Below are positions 11,117 through 22,843 of a DNA stretch of 64,000 nucleotides, piece by piece. Made by a program: the position numbers and the translations under genes. The notes below the pieces were generated by a model. It ran no database searches. It was not told the origin of the DNA and worked only from the letters and a program-made list of their open reading frames with translations. The DNA comes from Circinella minor. Its lineage: Eukaryota > Mucoromycota > Mucoromycetes > Mucorales > Lichtheimiaceae. Location: NCBI GenBank assembly GCA_016758965.1, contig JAEPRB010000117.1, positions 1 to 64,000 of the forward strand, given 5' to 3'. Position 1 is the stretch's first letter; each line of letters starts with the position of its first letter.

Positions 11117-13927
11117 GTTTGAATTATATGTATAAAAAGAATGTTATAACTAAGCCCTACCCTTTTTTTTCTTTTCCCTTTCTTTGTTAGCGGTTATTGA
11201 AAACTTTTTTTTTTAGTGTCGGGATGAAAAGTTCCGAACTATTTTGATGGATTACATGGCAACATAGCAACATAACAGCATTACTAAGTACATACTAGAA
11301 TTAATAATAAAAGGGAGAAAGTGAGGGAGAAAAGACCCTTAACATTTTGAATTTAAAAAGGAGAGAGAGAAAAAATAATAATCAATTATATCTATTCATC
11401 ATTATCGTATGTTAGTAATAATAAAAAGTTATATAAATTAATGTGTAGAGGGAAAGTTTACAACATGAAAGAAAGTAAAAAACAGGGATAGATTTGTATA
11501 GTATTTATTTTTATCATTTCGAAAATATATTATAATTAAAAACATTTTTGTTTTTTTAATATTGAGATATAGATTTATAATAGTAATTATATAATAATCG
11601 TAAATACCATCTTATATATACAATGCAGGGTTTGGTATGTACATGATATGTATTATTATAAAAATATGCTATTATTCTTGTGTATGTAAATAGATGTTAT
11701 TTTTTTTAAGTTAAAAGATCTACATAATTAATGCATTTTATTATAATGACCATATTATATAGTGACTTAATTTATGTCATGTACATTATAATCCATTTGG
11801 AATAATCGTCAACAACTGAAGATTCTATGAACGGAATACATTATTAATTATCTATCGAGAGAGTTAAAAAATAAAAAACTATTCACCAGGACAAAAATAC
11901 AGTATCAGTTTTCCGTCAAAATGATATACTCATCATATGAGAACGTCTATACTAGTTAGGTGAAATACGTATCAGCTTAACTTTTGGCAGCTACAGAACA
12001 TAATGTAAAATTACTCATCAGTAAATTATATAATTGTATATACTACAATAGATGAATTGTTATCAATAGCATAATTACATATTTGATAATAAAGGACAAG
12101 TACGTACCACAAAAGAAGTTGAGGAAAAAGAAGGGTTGTGAAATTTACGTAGCACGATTACCAACAATTTGTTTGATAAACTTTCATTTTTGATGACAGG
12201 GTTTTTTTTTTATTGCACACAAAAAAACTATGCAAATATAAACAAAAGAACTTAAATGTAATTATTAAGTAACCTCTCGTATGATTAAATTTTTCCAATT
12301 AAAAAGAATAATATTACATATATAAAATAGAATGACAACGCCATTAAATATTTGGGCAAGATTGCACTAACAATATAAAAAAATAATCAAGTGATTCTAT
12401 CGTCGGTTTAAAGAGGAATTAATGTATAGTACGACAAAAAAAAAAATTGAATTATAGTTAGAAAAAAAACTAGCAGAGATAATAAGCCAATTATACAAAT
12501 AATAATAATAAATTTCGATTAATTATAATACGAACAGTTTTTTACAAAATTAATGGAAAAGATATTAGCAACTGACACTACTATACAAATTATTGATTTG
12601 CTTCGTGTGATGTACACCTATCATATATAGTCGTCTCCATGATGTAGTTTATAAAGAATTGTTATCATGTTATACCGGTTATATACGTATATTTTGCGCA
12701 CTTCATTACCTGTATAAAATATTTTTATCCATATTTCTCAATAAATCAAGTCCTTGAGTACGTACATGTCTGTTTATTCTAATGATATAAAAAATAGATC
12801 AATATATACGTAACTGTTGATTTTTGTTTTTCTTTTCTTCATAAAAGGTAGTAACAGTAGTAGAAGTCATTTATTCTTCTGAATAAACTATTATGAGAAG
12901 AAGTGGTCATTTTAAGATAATTAAAAAGTTCGGGAATTGATCATTTACTATGGCGATAAACATCACCATAACAACGTCACTTGGTGATGTTAGTTATTTT
13001 ATACAATCTTACGTTACACAAAGAAAAGAACCAAGTTCCTGCGGCACTTAGCCAATAAAAGTGCTATATAGTGGAGCCAATCAAATGCTTTCTTTATTGC
13101 CGTGTGAGTAAAAAAGAAGTGGTTGGCAGTTAATATGAACCATCATCATACTATGTTGTATGAGATATGTTACATTGTATGCAATATATGAAGAATTGTA
13201 TCCATGTGTAACATTTTGACTGTTGTTTTTGCTATAGAAAGGGTCGTATCCATGCGTTATATTTGATTGTTTTTCTTTACTTTTTGAATATAATAAAAAT
13301 GGGAAAAGCTATGAAGTCTGCCCGTTCTGTAAAGAACCTTATTAATAAATATTTCCTCGCTATCCTACATACTACATCACATAACAAAGAAATGATCGCG
13401 TTCAATATTTCCATGTAAATTTAAATGACAATGCACAGGTACTGATGAGTTAAAGTTTACTTGGCAATAGCAGTAGTGATAGTTCATCAAATCACCAACA
13501 AAGCAAGAACTAAGAAGGATTCCCTCAGCGCTGTTCGAGAATATCTATTGAAAATAAAAAAGAAGCTCACAAAAAAAATCATTTTGTACGTACAAGGAAC
13601 ATATAGATGTCTGAAAGAAAAACAAGAAAAAAAGTCTTATAACTATTCGTAGTATCCAGGGCATCTACTAAACAAAGTTTCTATCGTCTTATGTAGCTCA
13701 AATCCTTTTTTCGCTAACAGATAACACGAGCATTATTTCAATTTGGCAAAAAGATCAGTGTATAATCATCAGTAATAAAGAATATTCATTTACAACTATG
13801 GTGATATATACGTATAAGTATATATCATTTGCAAACGTACAAACGGACTACGTACTTCTATATAATAACAAAACTACCTGTGTTGTGGGAGGGAAGAAGT
13901 ATTTTATTATGATTTAATACGTATTTT
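11117..13927. other. Gene-poor AT-rich spacer
   Basis: 2.8 kb with many A/T runs and TACGTA sites. A 63-codon open frame at 13461-13652 is lysine-rich at its end and shows no family. No gene is supported. Confidence 0.6.
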
Positions 13928-15082
13928 TTATTCTACTACGAATTGATCCAGTTCCTTCATACTTTGTCGTAATGATGTCATAATAATCGCATTCTTGTTA
14001 TAGACGTTATAACCCATTCTAGTAAACCGAGATTTTTCAGTTAGATTATTCGGATCTATAATCACCAAATGATAAAGGTTGGTGTGATCCAATTCTTTAA
14101 TTTTCTTCATTATCTAAAAAAAATAGCAGCTAGATATTAGATTTGATTTCATGTAGATTCTTGAAAATTTGATTTCAAATTCCAATTCCACTTACTTGCC
14201 CTCCAGCTGATCTTACAATTTGGTCCAAGGTGATTCTTTCGCTGTTTGATCCTGAAAAATAAAATTTATAACCGTGAAATAAAATTCCTGTTTTACTTGG
14301 TGGATCAGTTGTTTGTCGACCTTTACGAGCTTCTTCAAGGCTCTCTCGAAGATTAAATCCTTGTTGATTTTCGCTTATTTCATCAACAAGAGGAAATTCA
14401 TCAGCATTCAATATATCTCCAGCTTTGACTGATGCATCCAGCCATTCTTTTGTTGTAATTTTTAAGCCCAAATTGACGGCTGACAGAAAATTTGCTGTAC
14501 GTAATAGACTACGTATTTGTTTTTACGACCAAATGGGTTGCTTTATATATATCATTCGTAACATCGACCCCACATTTTTTAATTTTCTAATTTTGAATAA
14601 AATTTCTCGTCGTTGTTAAAGAGTATTGCTTATACCCATGAATAAAGGAATGATACATGAGTATAAAACAACATATGTCATTTACGCTTACATTTTTATA
14701 CGTAATCTCCAATGTTATCTTCTTCCTTAAATCCAGTGAATAAAATAATAGGCATTTTTAAGCGACTGCTTCTTCGTGGTGATACTATCGCTCGAGACGA
14801 TCTTTCTTTTACTTTGGCCAAAACGTTTTTGGATCCTTCTGCTGTTGCAGTAAATGTGCTTAGTAAAGAAGATGATGTAGCAATATTGTCCATGTTGTTA
14901 AATTCTGTAGCAGATGATAAATTTACTGAAGAACATTGATCTTTTTGGGTAACTATACTATCAGATTCCTTTGGACCAGAACCAAATACAGATAAATTTG
15001 TTAACAATGGCAGTACTGTTTTTAACTCTTCTTCTGGTTTCTTCTTTTCATACTGTCGTAGTATAGATTCAGCGTTGTCGAT
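13928..15082 (-). pseudogene. Tandem-BRCT protein, MDC1/PTIP-like C-terminus, broken
   Basis: Coding pieces at 14702-15082, 14196-14586 and 13928-14113 read as the C-terminal end of a DNA-damage mediator with two BRCT repeats. BRCT1 has MPIILFTGF, KATHLVV, RTANFLSAVNLGL and TTKEWLDASV. The linker has GFNLRESLEEARKGR, as in MDC1, and BRCT2 has LFHGYKFYFSG, GGQ and LVIIDP. Two breaks are visible. In the middle piece, an extra base around 14509-14512 (ACGTAGT in the coding sense) puts a TAG in frame between KATHLVVKTNT and LLRTANF. At the 5' side, the open frame stops at 15082 with no start or acceptor, and a transposon-protein fragment lies directly upstream. Tandem BRCTs bind phosphorylated checkpoint proteins in the nucleus; this copy should not make a full protein. 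Confidence 0.75.
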
Positions 15083-15121
15083 TTAATATACTTTTTTTAA
15101 AAAATTAAACAATCCCAAAAC

Positions 15122-15574
15122 GTTTCCTTTCATACATTGTATAGAAACTCCCCTATTAAGGGACATGCGAGAAGAGGTTCAAGAAAAGTTGTAGAGGCTC
15201 TCGACAAGCCTCAAGGGAATCATTTTATAAAAGTTGACGAGTTTTTATCTTCGACTATTTGTCCTGATTGCTTTGCACGACTTACTTGTCAAACATATAA
15301 AAGTGATGGAAAGATCCGAATTTCAAATGGATCAAAATGCTGTTCTAATCCTTTGTGCCCTAGTAGATCAAAACATTGGACGACGATGAACCGTGATGGT
15401 GTAGGCAGTCATAATATTGGTCTCAATGGTGTATGTGGTATTCTATCTAAAGATGGACTAGCATTACCTCCACTTCGTCGAAGTGCAGGTCCCAAGAAAA
15501 CAAGAAAACAACTTGAAGAAAATTTTTATATCGCAGTTTCACCAATTGGTATGTGTATACCAATTTATATGTAA
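15122..15574 (+). pseudogene. C-terminal fragment of TnpB/Fanzor-like transposon nuclease
   Basis: An open frame of about 150 codons with no start of its own. It carries YRNSPIKGHARRGSRK, then VDEFLSSTICPDC, then CCSNPLCP, then NRDGVGSHNIGLNGV. A CxxC...CxxxxC zinc ribbon followed by RDxxxxxNI is the layout of the last RuvC motif of TnpB-type proteins and their eukaryotic relatives (Fanzor), which are RNA-guided nucleases carried by transposons. Mucoralean genomes contain many such proteins. The N-terminal part and the RuvC-I and RuvC-II motifs are absent, so this is a dead fragment. A donor-like GTATGT at 15550 could extend it by one small exon. Assignment as Fanzor rather than another zinc-ribbon transposase is an inference from motif order. 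Confidence 0.6.
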
Positions 15575-16031
15575 AATGATATAAAATGACATTACATTTA
15601 AAGGTTCAAGGGAATTAATTAGAATGATATAGGTTCCCAACTGCGGTGACAGGATTGTTGAATGGCTTGGTAAGAATCTATTTTCTCAATTTCTATTTTT
15701 GTATTTCCTAGTCATGTTTTCATAGCCCAAGTTCCTGCCAATATCAGTTTTTGTATATATATATATATATATATCACTCTCTGTCGCTCTCCACCTCCCC
15801 CCCCCTTTTTTTTTTTTAATGTAATATTTCAATTATTGTTACTGTTATTGAGGTTTTATTGTAAGTTGGTCGACATACATAAATTAAGTTATTTCATTTT
15901 ATTTTTTCTAAAGTTACATTTACAAATAAGTATATCATGATTGAATCGTGGGTGGTTTGGGGTGGAAATAGGTAAAAAGAGGTAAAAGAATAAAAATGGA
16001 AAAGAGGGGGATGACAGTAAATTTTTTTTTC
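15575..16031. other. Spacer after transposon fragment
   Basis: Contains an (AT)n tract at about 15755-15773 and C/T runs. A short splice-like + strand segment at 15631-15669 (bounded by AG and GTAAGA) may belong to the transposon fragment. No gene is seen. Confidence 0.4.
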
Positions 16032-16340
16032 TCATCGTGAAGTTAAAACACATCGACCCATACCAAAATATGAATCACAACAACGATTAAAATCCCCTAA
16101 ATTTGTATAGTCATTAAATCTACAATGGGCACCAAATTCTTGAAGAAGTTCACCATGTGTACCATTACAACAGTCTTCAGTATAAATAGGTGGTAGTTCC
16201 TTGCAAAAACAATCTGCTGCTAGTGTTGTATTCACATAAGATAATAGTAACAGTAATAATAATGGAACGAAAATAAATGATTGTAATAATCTCTTATTGT
16301 TATTGATGCTGTTGTTATTGTTGTAGTAGTAGTAGACCAT
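16032..16340 (-). CDS. Small secreted cysteine-rich protein
   Basis: Single-exon frame of 102 residues. After an Asn-rich start, a strong hydrophobic stretch (SFIFVPLLLLLLLSYV) is followed by a likely signal-peptidase site near TTLA-AD (about residue 42). The mature part of about 60 residues has eight cysteines in the order CxC, CC, C, CC, C, which could form four disulfides. The spacing is not that of a hydrophobin, where the first pair is CC after a long gap. I do not recognise the family. Extracellular or wall-associated roles are plausible. Confidence 0.7.
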   Translation of the reverse strand: MVYYYYNNNNSINNNKRLLQSFIFVPLLLLLLLSYVNTTLAADCFCKELPPIYTEDCCNGTHGELLQEFGAHCRFNDYTNLGDFNRCCDSYFGMGRCVLTSR

Positions 16341-19061
16341 AATGTTAATATAAAATAATAGGTTGTGATGTAATGTGATGTGTGGAATGAATATATATTA
16401 TTATTTTGAGAGTAGCGTTCGATTGATTCACTGAATATTTTTGTTAACGTTTTGAAAAGTAAATAAATGAATGGAAAGGGTTTATCTTTTTATACGTTGA
16501 CATAAATTCTTTCAACGTTTTAAAATTGATAATTAATTATATTTGTATATAAAAAAAAAGAGTGTAAAGGGTTATTAAAAAGAATAAAAAGAATCAAGTT
16601 GATTTAAAAATAATTATTAACCGGGTTAAAGGACTTTTTATATAATAATTCGGTTTAAATGAACAAACAGAAATCTATACTTGGGAACTCTAGGAGATGA
16701 ACATGATGGATTCAGGAGATGACGGGGCTTTTAACTTTTACCTTTATTAGCTTGAATTTGTCTCTTTTCCAAATCTCCTCTCCCTGCCCCTTATCTCCCC
16801 CCTTTTTTTTTTCTTGGTTCACGTCGGTGCAATGTCTCTCTTTTTGTTAATTATACTAAATAATTGTATTATCGGAATTGATAGATAACAATAAATAAAT
16901 AAATAAAAAACAATAATAATGATAGTCATGTTTCAAACTGAAGATCTTTCTTTTTTATTTCACATGAAATGATTATAATAACCGAATACATGGATTTTCA
17001 TTTACCCTACAATAATTCCAAAAAAAAAAAAAAAATGATGGTACGTACGTACATTTTTAAGTATATAAGTAATTTGTATATTTTAACTAGAATGATTATT
17101 TATTATTCATCTTATTATTACTACTACTTTGTTTTCTTATATTTATTTATCTTAATAATGATATATATATATATATAATGAATACACTAACATTTTAAAG
17201 GCATATGCATATACTAATCGAGGAGGTTTATAATATAATATTCTATATTAAATATCACCGACGTATATAACTCATCATGCCTTTTTTTTTAATCTCGTGG
17301 GACCAACAAAGGCTACGTACGAAAAAAAGAATTTGACAGTCATGACATTGACTTTACATGCTAACAAAGTTTGATTGATTACTGTATATAAAATTATAAC
17401 CGTTGCCACAAATCATTTGAGCGTCCTATTATAAAGCGTTCTGTCGAACTCTTATTCTTTGTACCTGCGTATAAAAATAAGTATTTTTAATATCAGATCT
17501 ATTACTGCTTTCACCATATAAAAACATGGAACTTTATTTTTTTGATCATGCATGTTTGTTGTTATGACATTTCTTCTATAACGTATACGCAAGAATTTGT
17601 TCGTTGTTAATTAAAATAACATGTATAATTGAAGGTATGATCAATATATTACGGAATTAAGACATTATTGGCAAGTGTTAAAGTTTGATTGTGTTTTGAA
17701 CTTTTTTTTTTCTCTTTCTTACGTATTTTTAAAATGTAATCATATTAGTGCTAATAGTATGGTATCACAAAGCATAAATTTAATAGTCTATAGACAAGGA
17801 GAACAAAACGAAAGAAAAAAAGGAGTGTTTTTTTTTTTTTTTGAAGATTGATGATGAAACAACTAATTTGATGAACAAAGCTGATAATAATAATAACAAA
17901 AATATGCATACGTACGTATGTAATTTTACATTTTCTATATAGATGAGATTATTGGCTCTACTACGTATATATACAATAATAAAAACATTCTCTCCACAAA
18001 AGTAAATAAAAAAAAGAAGATGCAAAGAACATTGTTGCTTTTTTGTAATTTTAGTTATAATAAATTAATAAAGTCTAAATAAATATTGGGGAATGTTTAT
18101 TATATTATTTGATAAAAAAAGACCTTTTTTTTTATTTGACTTACTGCGTATCATAGTACATAATGTAATTTATAAGGAATAGTAGCTTTATAATGTTTTT
18201 GTACATATTACGTAGTTTTTTTTTCCTATTACTTCGCACCCGCCCTAATTTTTACTTTTGTGAATTGAGAGTATCCATTTCGTGTTGTTGTATTTTTGAA
18301 GTAACATACGTACGTACGTATCAAGAAATGTTAGATGAAACTAGTAAGTCTGTCTTCTCATTTGACATTATTATAATTATGGCATCATCTTTGAAAGAAT
18401 TTTTATATTTTTTAGAGATTATAGGCTAGGGAATAGAAAGGATTATTATTATATAAATCCGATTCTGTTATGACAATAATAAGAGTTGGATAAGATTATA
18501 AAAACGATCAGGTGTATCTTTTTAAATATATATTAAACTTGTTTTCATTATGACAAACTCTACTTAACGATCCAACAAATAAAATAAATGTTTCAATAGG
18601 ACATGTCTGACATGTTATTAATAAGTATTTTATGCAATACATTTTTTCAAGATGATGAATATGTGAAACTTCTCATGACAGGATGATTTTAAGGTATATT
18701 GCTTTTCTTTTGTAAATTAATTATAAAAAGTGGGAGATGAAATAGTAATGATGTCAGATATTTGTAAACATTTGGAAAATAAGGTTAATATAAAAAAAAA
18801 TGAAAATAAAAAATATTTTGTCATATATATATACAACGTTATAAACAAGGATTCTTTTTTGTGAAAAAGTGAAAGTTGATGAGATTTTGTATGAATGATT
18901 AAAAAAAGTAGTATATAATATGTACGTGTGTATGTATATTTGTAAGTGTGTATATATGTATGTATGTATGTATGTATGTGTGTATGTACGTATGTGTTTG
19001 ATGTATGTATGTTTTTTAACTGGTTCGAGCCTTGGGAGTACTGAAAGAGTCTACAATGTAG
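16341..19061. other. Gene-poor AT-rich spacer
   Basis: 2.7 kb rich in A/T runs, (TATG)n near 18955-19012 and clustered TACGTA palindromes (for example 17041-17052, 17909-17918, 18306-18319). Open frames are low in complexity. No gene is supported. Confidence 0.6.
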
Positions 19062-21657
19062 TCATGTCGGATTGTTTTCTTCTTTTTTCTGTAAAACGCA
19101 AACAACTTTTTCGCATTGGTATGTGTCATTTTCTACATAGAACATTATAGTTAGTTCAACACGAGATACAGTTCATTTTTTTTTTGGTATATTATTCTTA
19201 CTCTCATTGTTACTAAGGCTTTGTAGGTGGATAATAAAACATATAGGTCATGGCGGCTTCGGGGTATATAAAAAATTGATATAGGTATAAGTCGGTATGT
19301 AGCTTGGTATAATAAATCCATTACAAATAATGTACATGTGAATCCTAAAGAAAAGACGCACGTCATGTTAGTAAAAAAAAAACATGCTCACAAATCCTTT
19401 TGCTTTTTCTTTTTAATTACCTTCTATTAATACACCAAGAACTGTAATATCTTCATCGTCCATTCCATCTCGCACCATTTTATCTAAAGCATCCTTCATT
19501 TCATTGGCTAACTTGGCAAAATCAGGACGGCTTCCATTTTTCACTTTTTCAACAGGTTTAATTTCAACAATAACGAGGCCTTGCTCAGGCATAGAACCAA
19601 AAGAAAAATTAACGGGAAGGTCAGAGAATCGACCGGTGCTTTTACTACTACCAACACTATTACGTCGTTCAGATGATCCTTGTGCTTGTCCATCGGTACT
19701 ACACAATAAACAAAGTTAAAAAATACAAAATATATGAGTGAACGGTTCGACGAGCCACAACATATAATGATTATTCGCGCCTTACCCACAACGAGTTGTT
19801 GTTTCAGTTTCATCAATAAAAGGTAAAAATACGGGGTAAACAGAATCAATTGAAAAAGAACTTTCTTGTTTACCAGCCTTGTTAGAAGAATTTGGTTTAT
19901 AACTTTCAAGGCTGAACATAAGCGATGTTAAGTGATTAGTATCTTAATATATATATATATCCTCTTTCGCTCACCCTCTCATTATTTAACATACATGTTA
20001 TACATAGATAATTCAATGCATGAATTATCATCGCCAATAATATCATCTGGAATTTTTTTTATAATACTTCTGCAACGACCAAAATCGGTATCACCAGCCT
20101 GTTTTTTATTTTCAAAGAAGTGTGACATTAAAAATATATTCATACTACAGAACTAAAGCCATGATGAAAAATTACCTCAGCAAATTTAAAAATCGTCTTC
20201 ACAACATCATCATTCAAACTTCTAACAGGATAAAGTTCCTTTACTTCTTCTAACATTGCTCCCCATTCTTCTTCATCAAAACCATATTGTAAACGTGAAC
20301 TAGCTTCACATTCCAGACCGTCAATCAAAAATATACAATTAAGTGCACTATAGATAAATCTCAATTTCGTTTAGTTGATTTATTTTTTCTGTAATAGATT
20401 TTTTTTGTGTTCATTGAATTAATGTTATACATACAGCTCTTGTTGATATGTTTCTAATGCACCTGCTTTTGCGCGTTCAATAACTTCACTTCTAAATTGT
20501 TGGAATTGTTCAGTAATACATGTACCGTTGATCTTCCACTGCCATAGAATTTATTATTATTATTATTATTATTATTAGTGTCTTGATATGGTCATATATA
20601 ATTAATATTAAGACTCTACTTTTCTTTTATACCTGATCACAGCTTTCTTTCAATTCAATTGACGATATTATTCCATTTCCGCACAAATACTCCTTGACTT
20701 TTTTTCTCTAATCGAAAGAAAATATTATTAGTAGCTGCTACGATTATATATTGAATACTTCAAATACTTACTCGCTTATTAGTGGTTTCGGTACTACTTT
20801 GAGATGATGTTGATGTGGTGGATGATGATTGTTGTGTTTCTCCTGCTGAATTTCTTTTACCTAAAGTCTATGAATAAATTTTCATGCACAAAGTTAATAT
20901 TAGCATCATTCTATTAGTTCATAAAATTCTTACATATAACACTATATCATACTTTTGGTAATAAGTCTTTATTTTCTGTATCAACATAATCGGATTCAAT
21001 AATTAAGGAGTGACGTGATTTTAAAGTTGATGGTGAATTTTGGTTTGGAGTTTGCTATAATATGACAGAAAAAAACAGTGTTAAAAGACAAGTTGGTACA
21101 AAAAAAATAAGCAAATGATTCAAAATCAAACGCATCAAAAATACAAAACGCACGCAAGAAAAAACAATAATAGCAAAGATCTATATGAACGTACATGCGG
21201 GACAGTAATTTCTGAGGATATAGAATGATTATTCATTAATTCGATTATAACTTGATACCAGTCGGGGTTACCCAGAACCTGAAAACAGGGAAAGAAAAGA
21301 TGCTCAGTTAGCAACAAGAAGAAAATATAATAATAATAATCGAGCGACGTTGAGAAAAAGAAAATAGAATAGAAAGAAGTTATACTAACAATTTTTTTAT
21401 TCAAACTATTAGCAACCAGCTTGTATTTTCTGGTCCAATATCGCTTTATATCAAATTCTTTCGGGTGAGTAAGTTTGGGTATTTCAGTTTGTACAAAATG
21501 TTCAAGTGTCGGATTTTCCATGGAATTAAAATATAGTAAAAGCACTATTATAACCAGCGAATTAGTTAGTATGCAATCAACCAACATATACTTTTTAAGC
21601 CAAAAGTTCCTTACAATCTGTATTAGTGTCATCTGTATTAGTGTCGTGGGTTGCCAT
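19062..21657 (-). CDS. Lineage-specific protein, second member of the PD-(D/E)XK-like family, 13 exons
   Basis: Transcript-order exons are 21615-21657, 21390-21544, 21195-21278, 20953-21054, 20772-20867, 20633-20707, 20435-20538, 20176-20347, 19995-20098, 19786-19911, 19421-19698, 19202-19344 and 19062-19088. They join in frame to 502 residues. One intron contains TACTAAC, an ideal branch site. The C-terminal block aligns with the gene at 364-2348: LVIVEIKP (E399, K401), then FAKLANEMKDALDKMV and VLGVLIEGFTCTLFVMD. The position matching the first gene's catalytic-type aspartate is asparagine here (PVNFSF, N384). The N-terminal half is unrelated by eye, with a Ser/Thr-rich stretch around residues 130-160. 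The function is unknown. The loss of the aspartate suggests a non-catalytic or decaying member, if the family is a nuclease. Confidence 0.75.
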
Positions 21658-21887
21658 GGTGTAAATTGAGAGTTAGAGTTTTAAGAAGCAAACAGGCTTT
21701 TTTTACAGAATGTCGGGAGTTAACAGAACTGCGCTTTTTTTTTTTTGTGCATTATACTATCAATGAAGAGTGGCCCAAACAAGAAGAAAAAGCCAATGCC
21801 AAGAGGTCACATGCCATTTTTTCAAGTCCTTTAATAATAGTCAAATAGTCGCTCACAAACAACTGTCGCGTGTAACTATTTTATATT
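21658..21887. other. Upstream region of the 19-21.7 kb gene
   Basis: Short spacer with a T-run near 21737. No gene or clear regulatory motif is seen. Confidence 0.3.
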
Positions 21888-22257
21888 AGTTGCTCACAAC
21901 CTTGACCCCCCGATTTTGATTCCCCAAAATCAGGCTTATATATGGAAGTGTACCTCCATCTAAAAGCCTTTCGCAGTTCCCGAATTTCTTTGTTAAACTA
22001 CCTCTATAGAAACGTCTGTGTATCTTTTTTATAACTAATGTACGCTTTCCAATGAACAACAGTAAGAACTGATATGTTTGTAACCTGATCACATAAGCCT
22101 CGAATTAAATTGTATGTGAACATATGCGCAATTTAATTGAATATTATAATGATATGTAAGGGTTAGGTTAGAATTCCCAAATCAGGAAATACGTTTTTTT
22201 TTTGCTGTTTTTCGTATGCCTAAATTTGGAAAATCAAATTCAAGGTTGTGAGTGACT
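21888..22257. repeat. Inverted-repeat-bounded segment, possible MITE
   Basis: The ends AGTTGCTCACAACCTTGA (21888-21905) and the complement of AGTCACTCACAACCTTGA (22240-22257) pair with two mismatches. A looser match follows inward (GATTTT...AGGC on both sides). The 370-bp interior has no convincing gene. No clean target duplication was found, so the exact boundaries are uncertain. Confidence 0.5.
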
Positions 22258-22595
22258 TATTTGGTAATAATCTTTTTGCCTTGTTCTAGACTGCTTTTGC
22301 GCACTAGGAAATAGTTTTTTGCGCGCCTGAACTTTTTTTTAGAAGATAAACCTCTTACAATGTCTACCTGTTTTAGAGATTATATTGTAAGATATAGTTA
22401 TTTCTGAATAAAATTAACCTTCAATACCATTATCAAGCATGTTTAAGAGCATTATCCATTTTCGAAATAATTTCATGTACGCAAAAATAAGGTGTGCAAA
22501 AAAGTGTGGCGGTGTATAAAATTCACTTCACTGCTGTGAACTCTTTAAAAAAAAGTTATACCACCAAACCTTTCATTATTTTTTTTAACTCCATT

Positions 22596-22843
22596 GCTAG
22601 GACCACTACCGTCTTCATACTACCCAGTATGTCCATGGATATGTCCGAGTGATCATTGTGCACGCCTTGCCTTCATTAATTGTCCGTTTGGTCTCTACAC
22701 ATTGTGAGCGTTTTTTTTTGCTAGGACCGCTACCGTCTTCATGCTATGAGTATGTCCATGGATATGTCCAAGTGATCATTGTGCACGCCTTGCCTTCATC
22801 AACTGTCCGTTTGGTCTCTACACAATGTGAGCGTTTTTTTTTT
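22596..22843. repeat. Two tandem copies of a 124-bp unit
   Basis: The unit starting GCTAGGACC(A/G)CTACCGT at 22596 repeats at 22720, each copy ending in GAGCG plus a T-run. The copies differ at several positions and by small indels. It is GC-richer than its surroundings. It can be read as repeats in either strand, but there is no complete gene. Confidence 0.8.

Noticed and set aside
16032..16340. Hydrophobin
   Set aside because: Eight cysteines are present, but the order CxC-CC-C-CC-C does not match the hydrophobin C-CC-C-C-CC-C pattern.
19020..19032. GGTTCGAGCC resembling a tRNA B-box
   Set aside because: No matching A-box or cloverleaf lies upstream; the 5' side is a TATG repeat.
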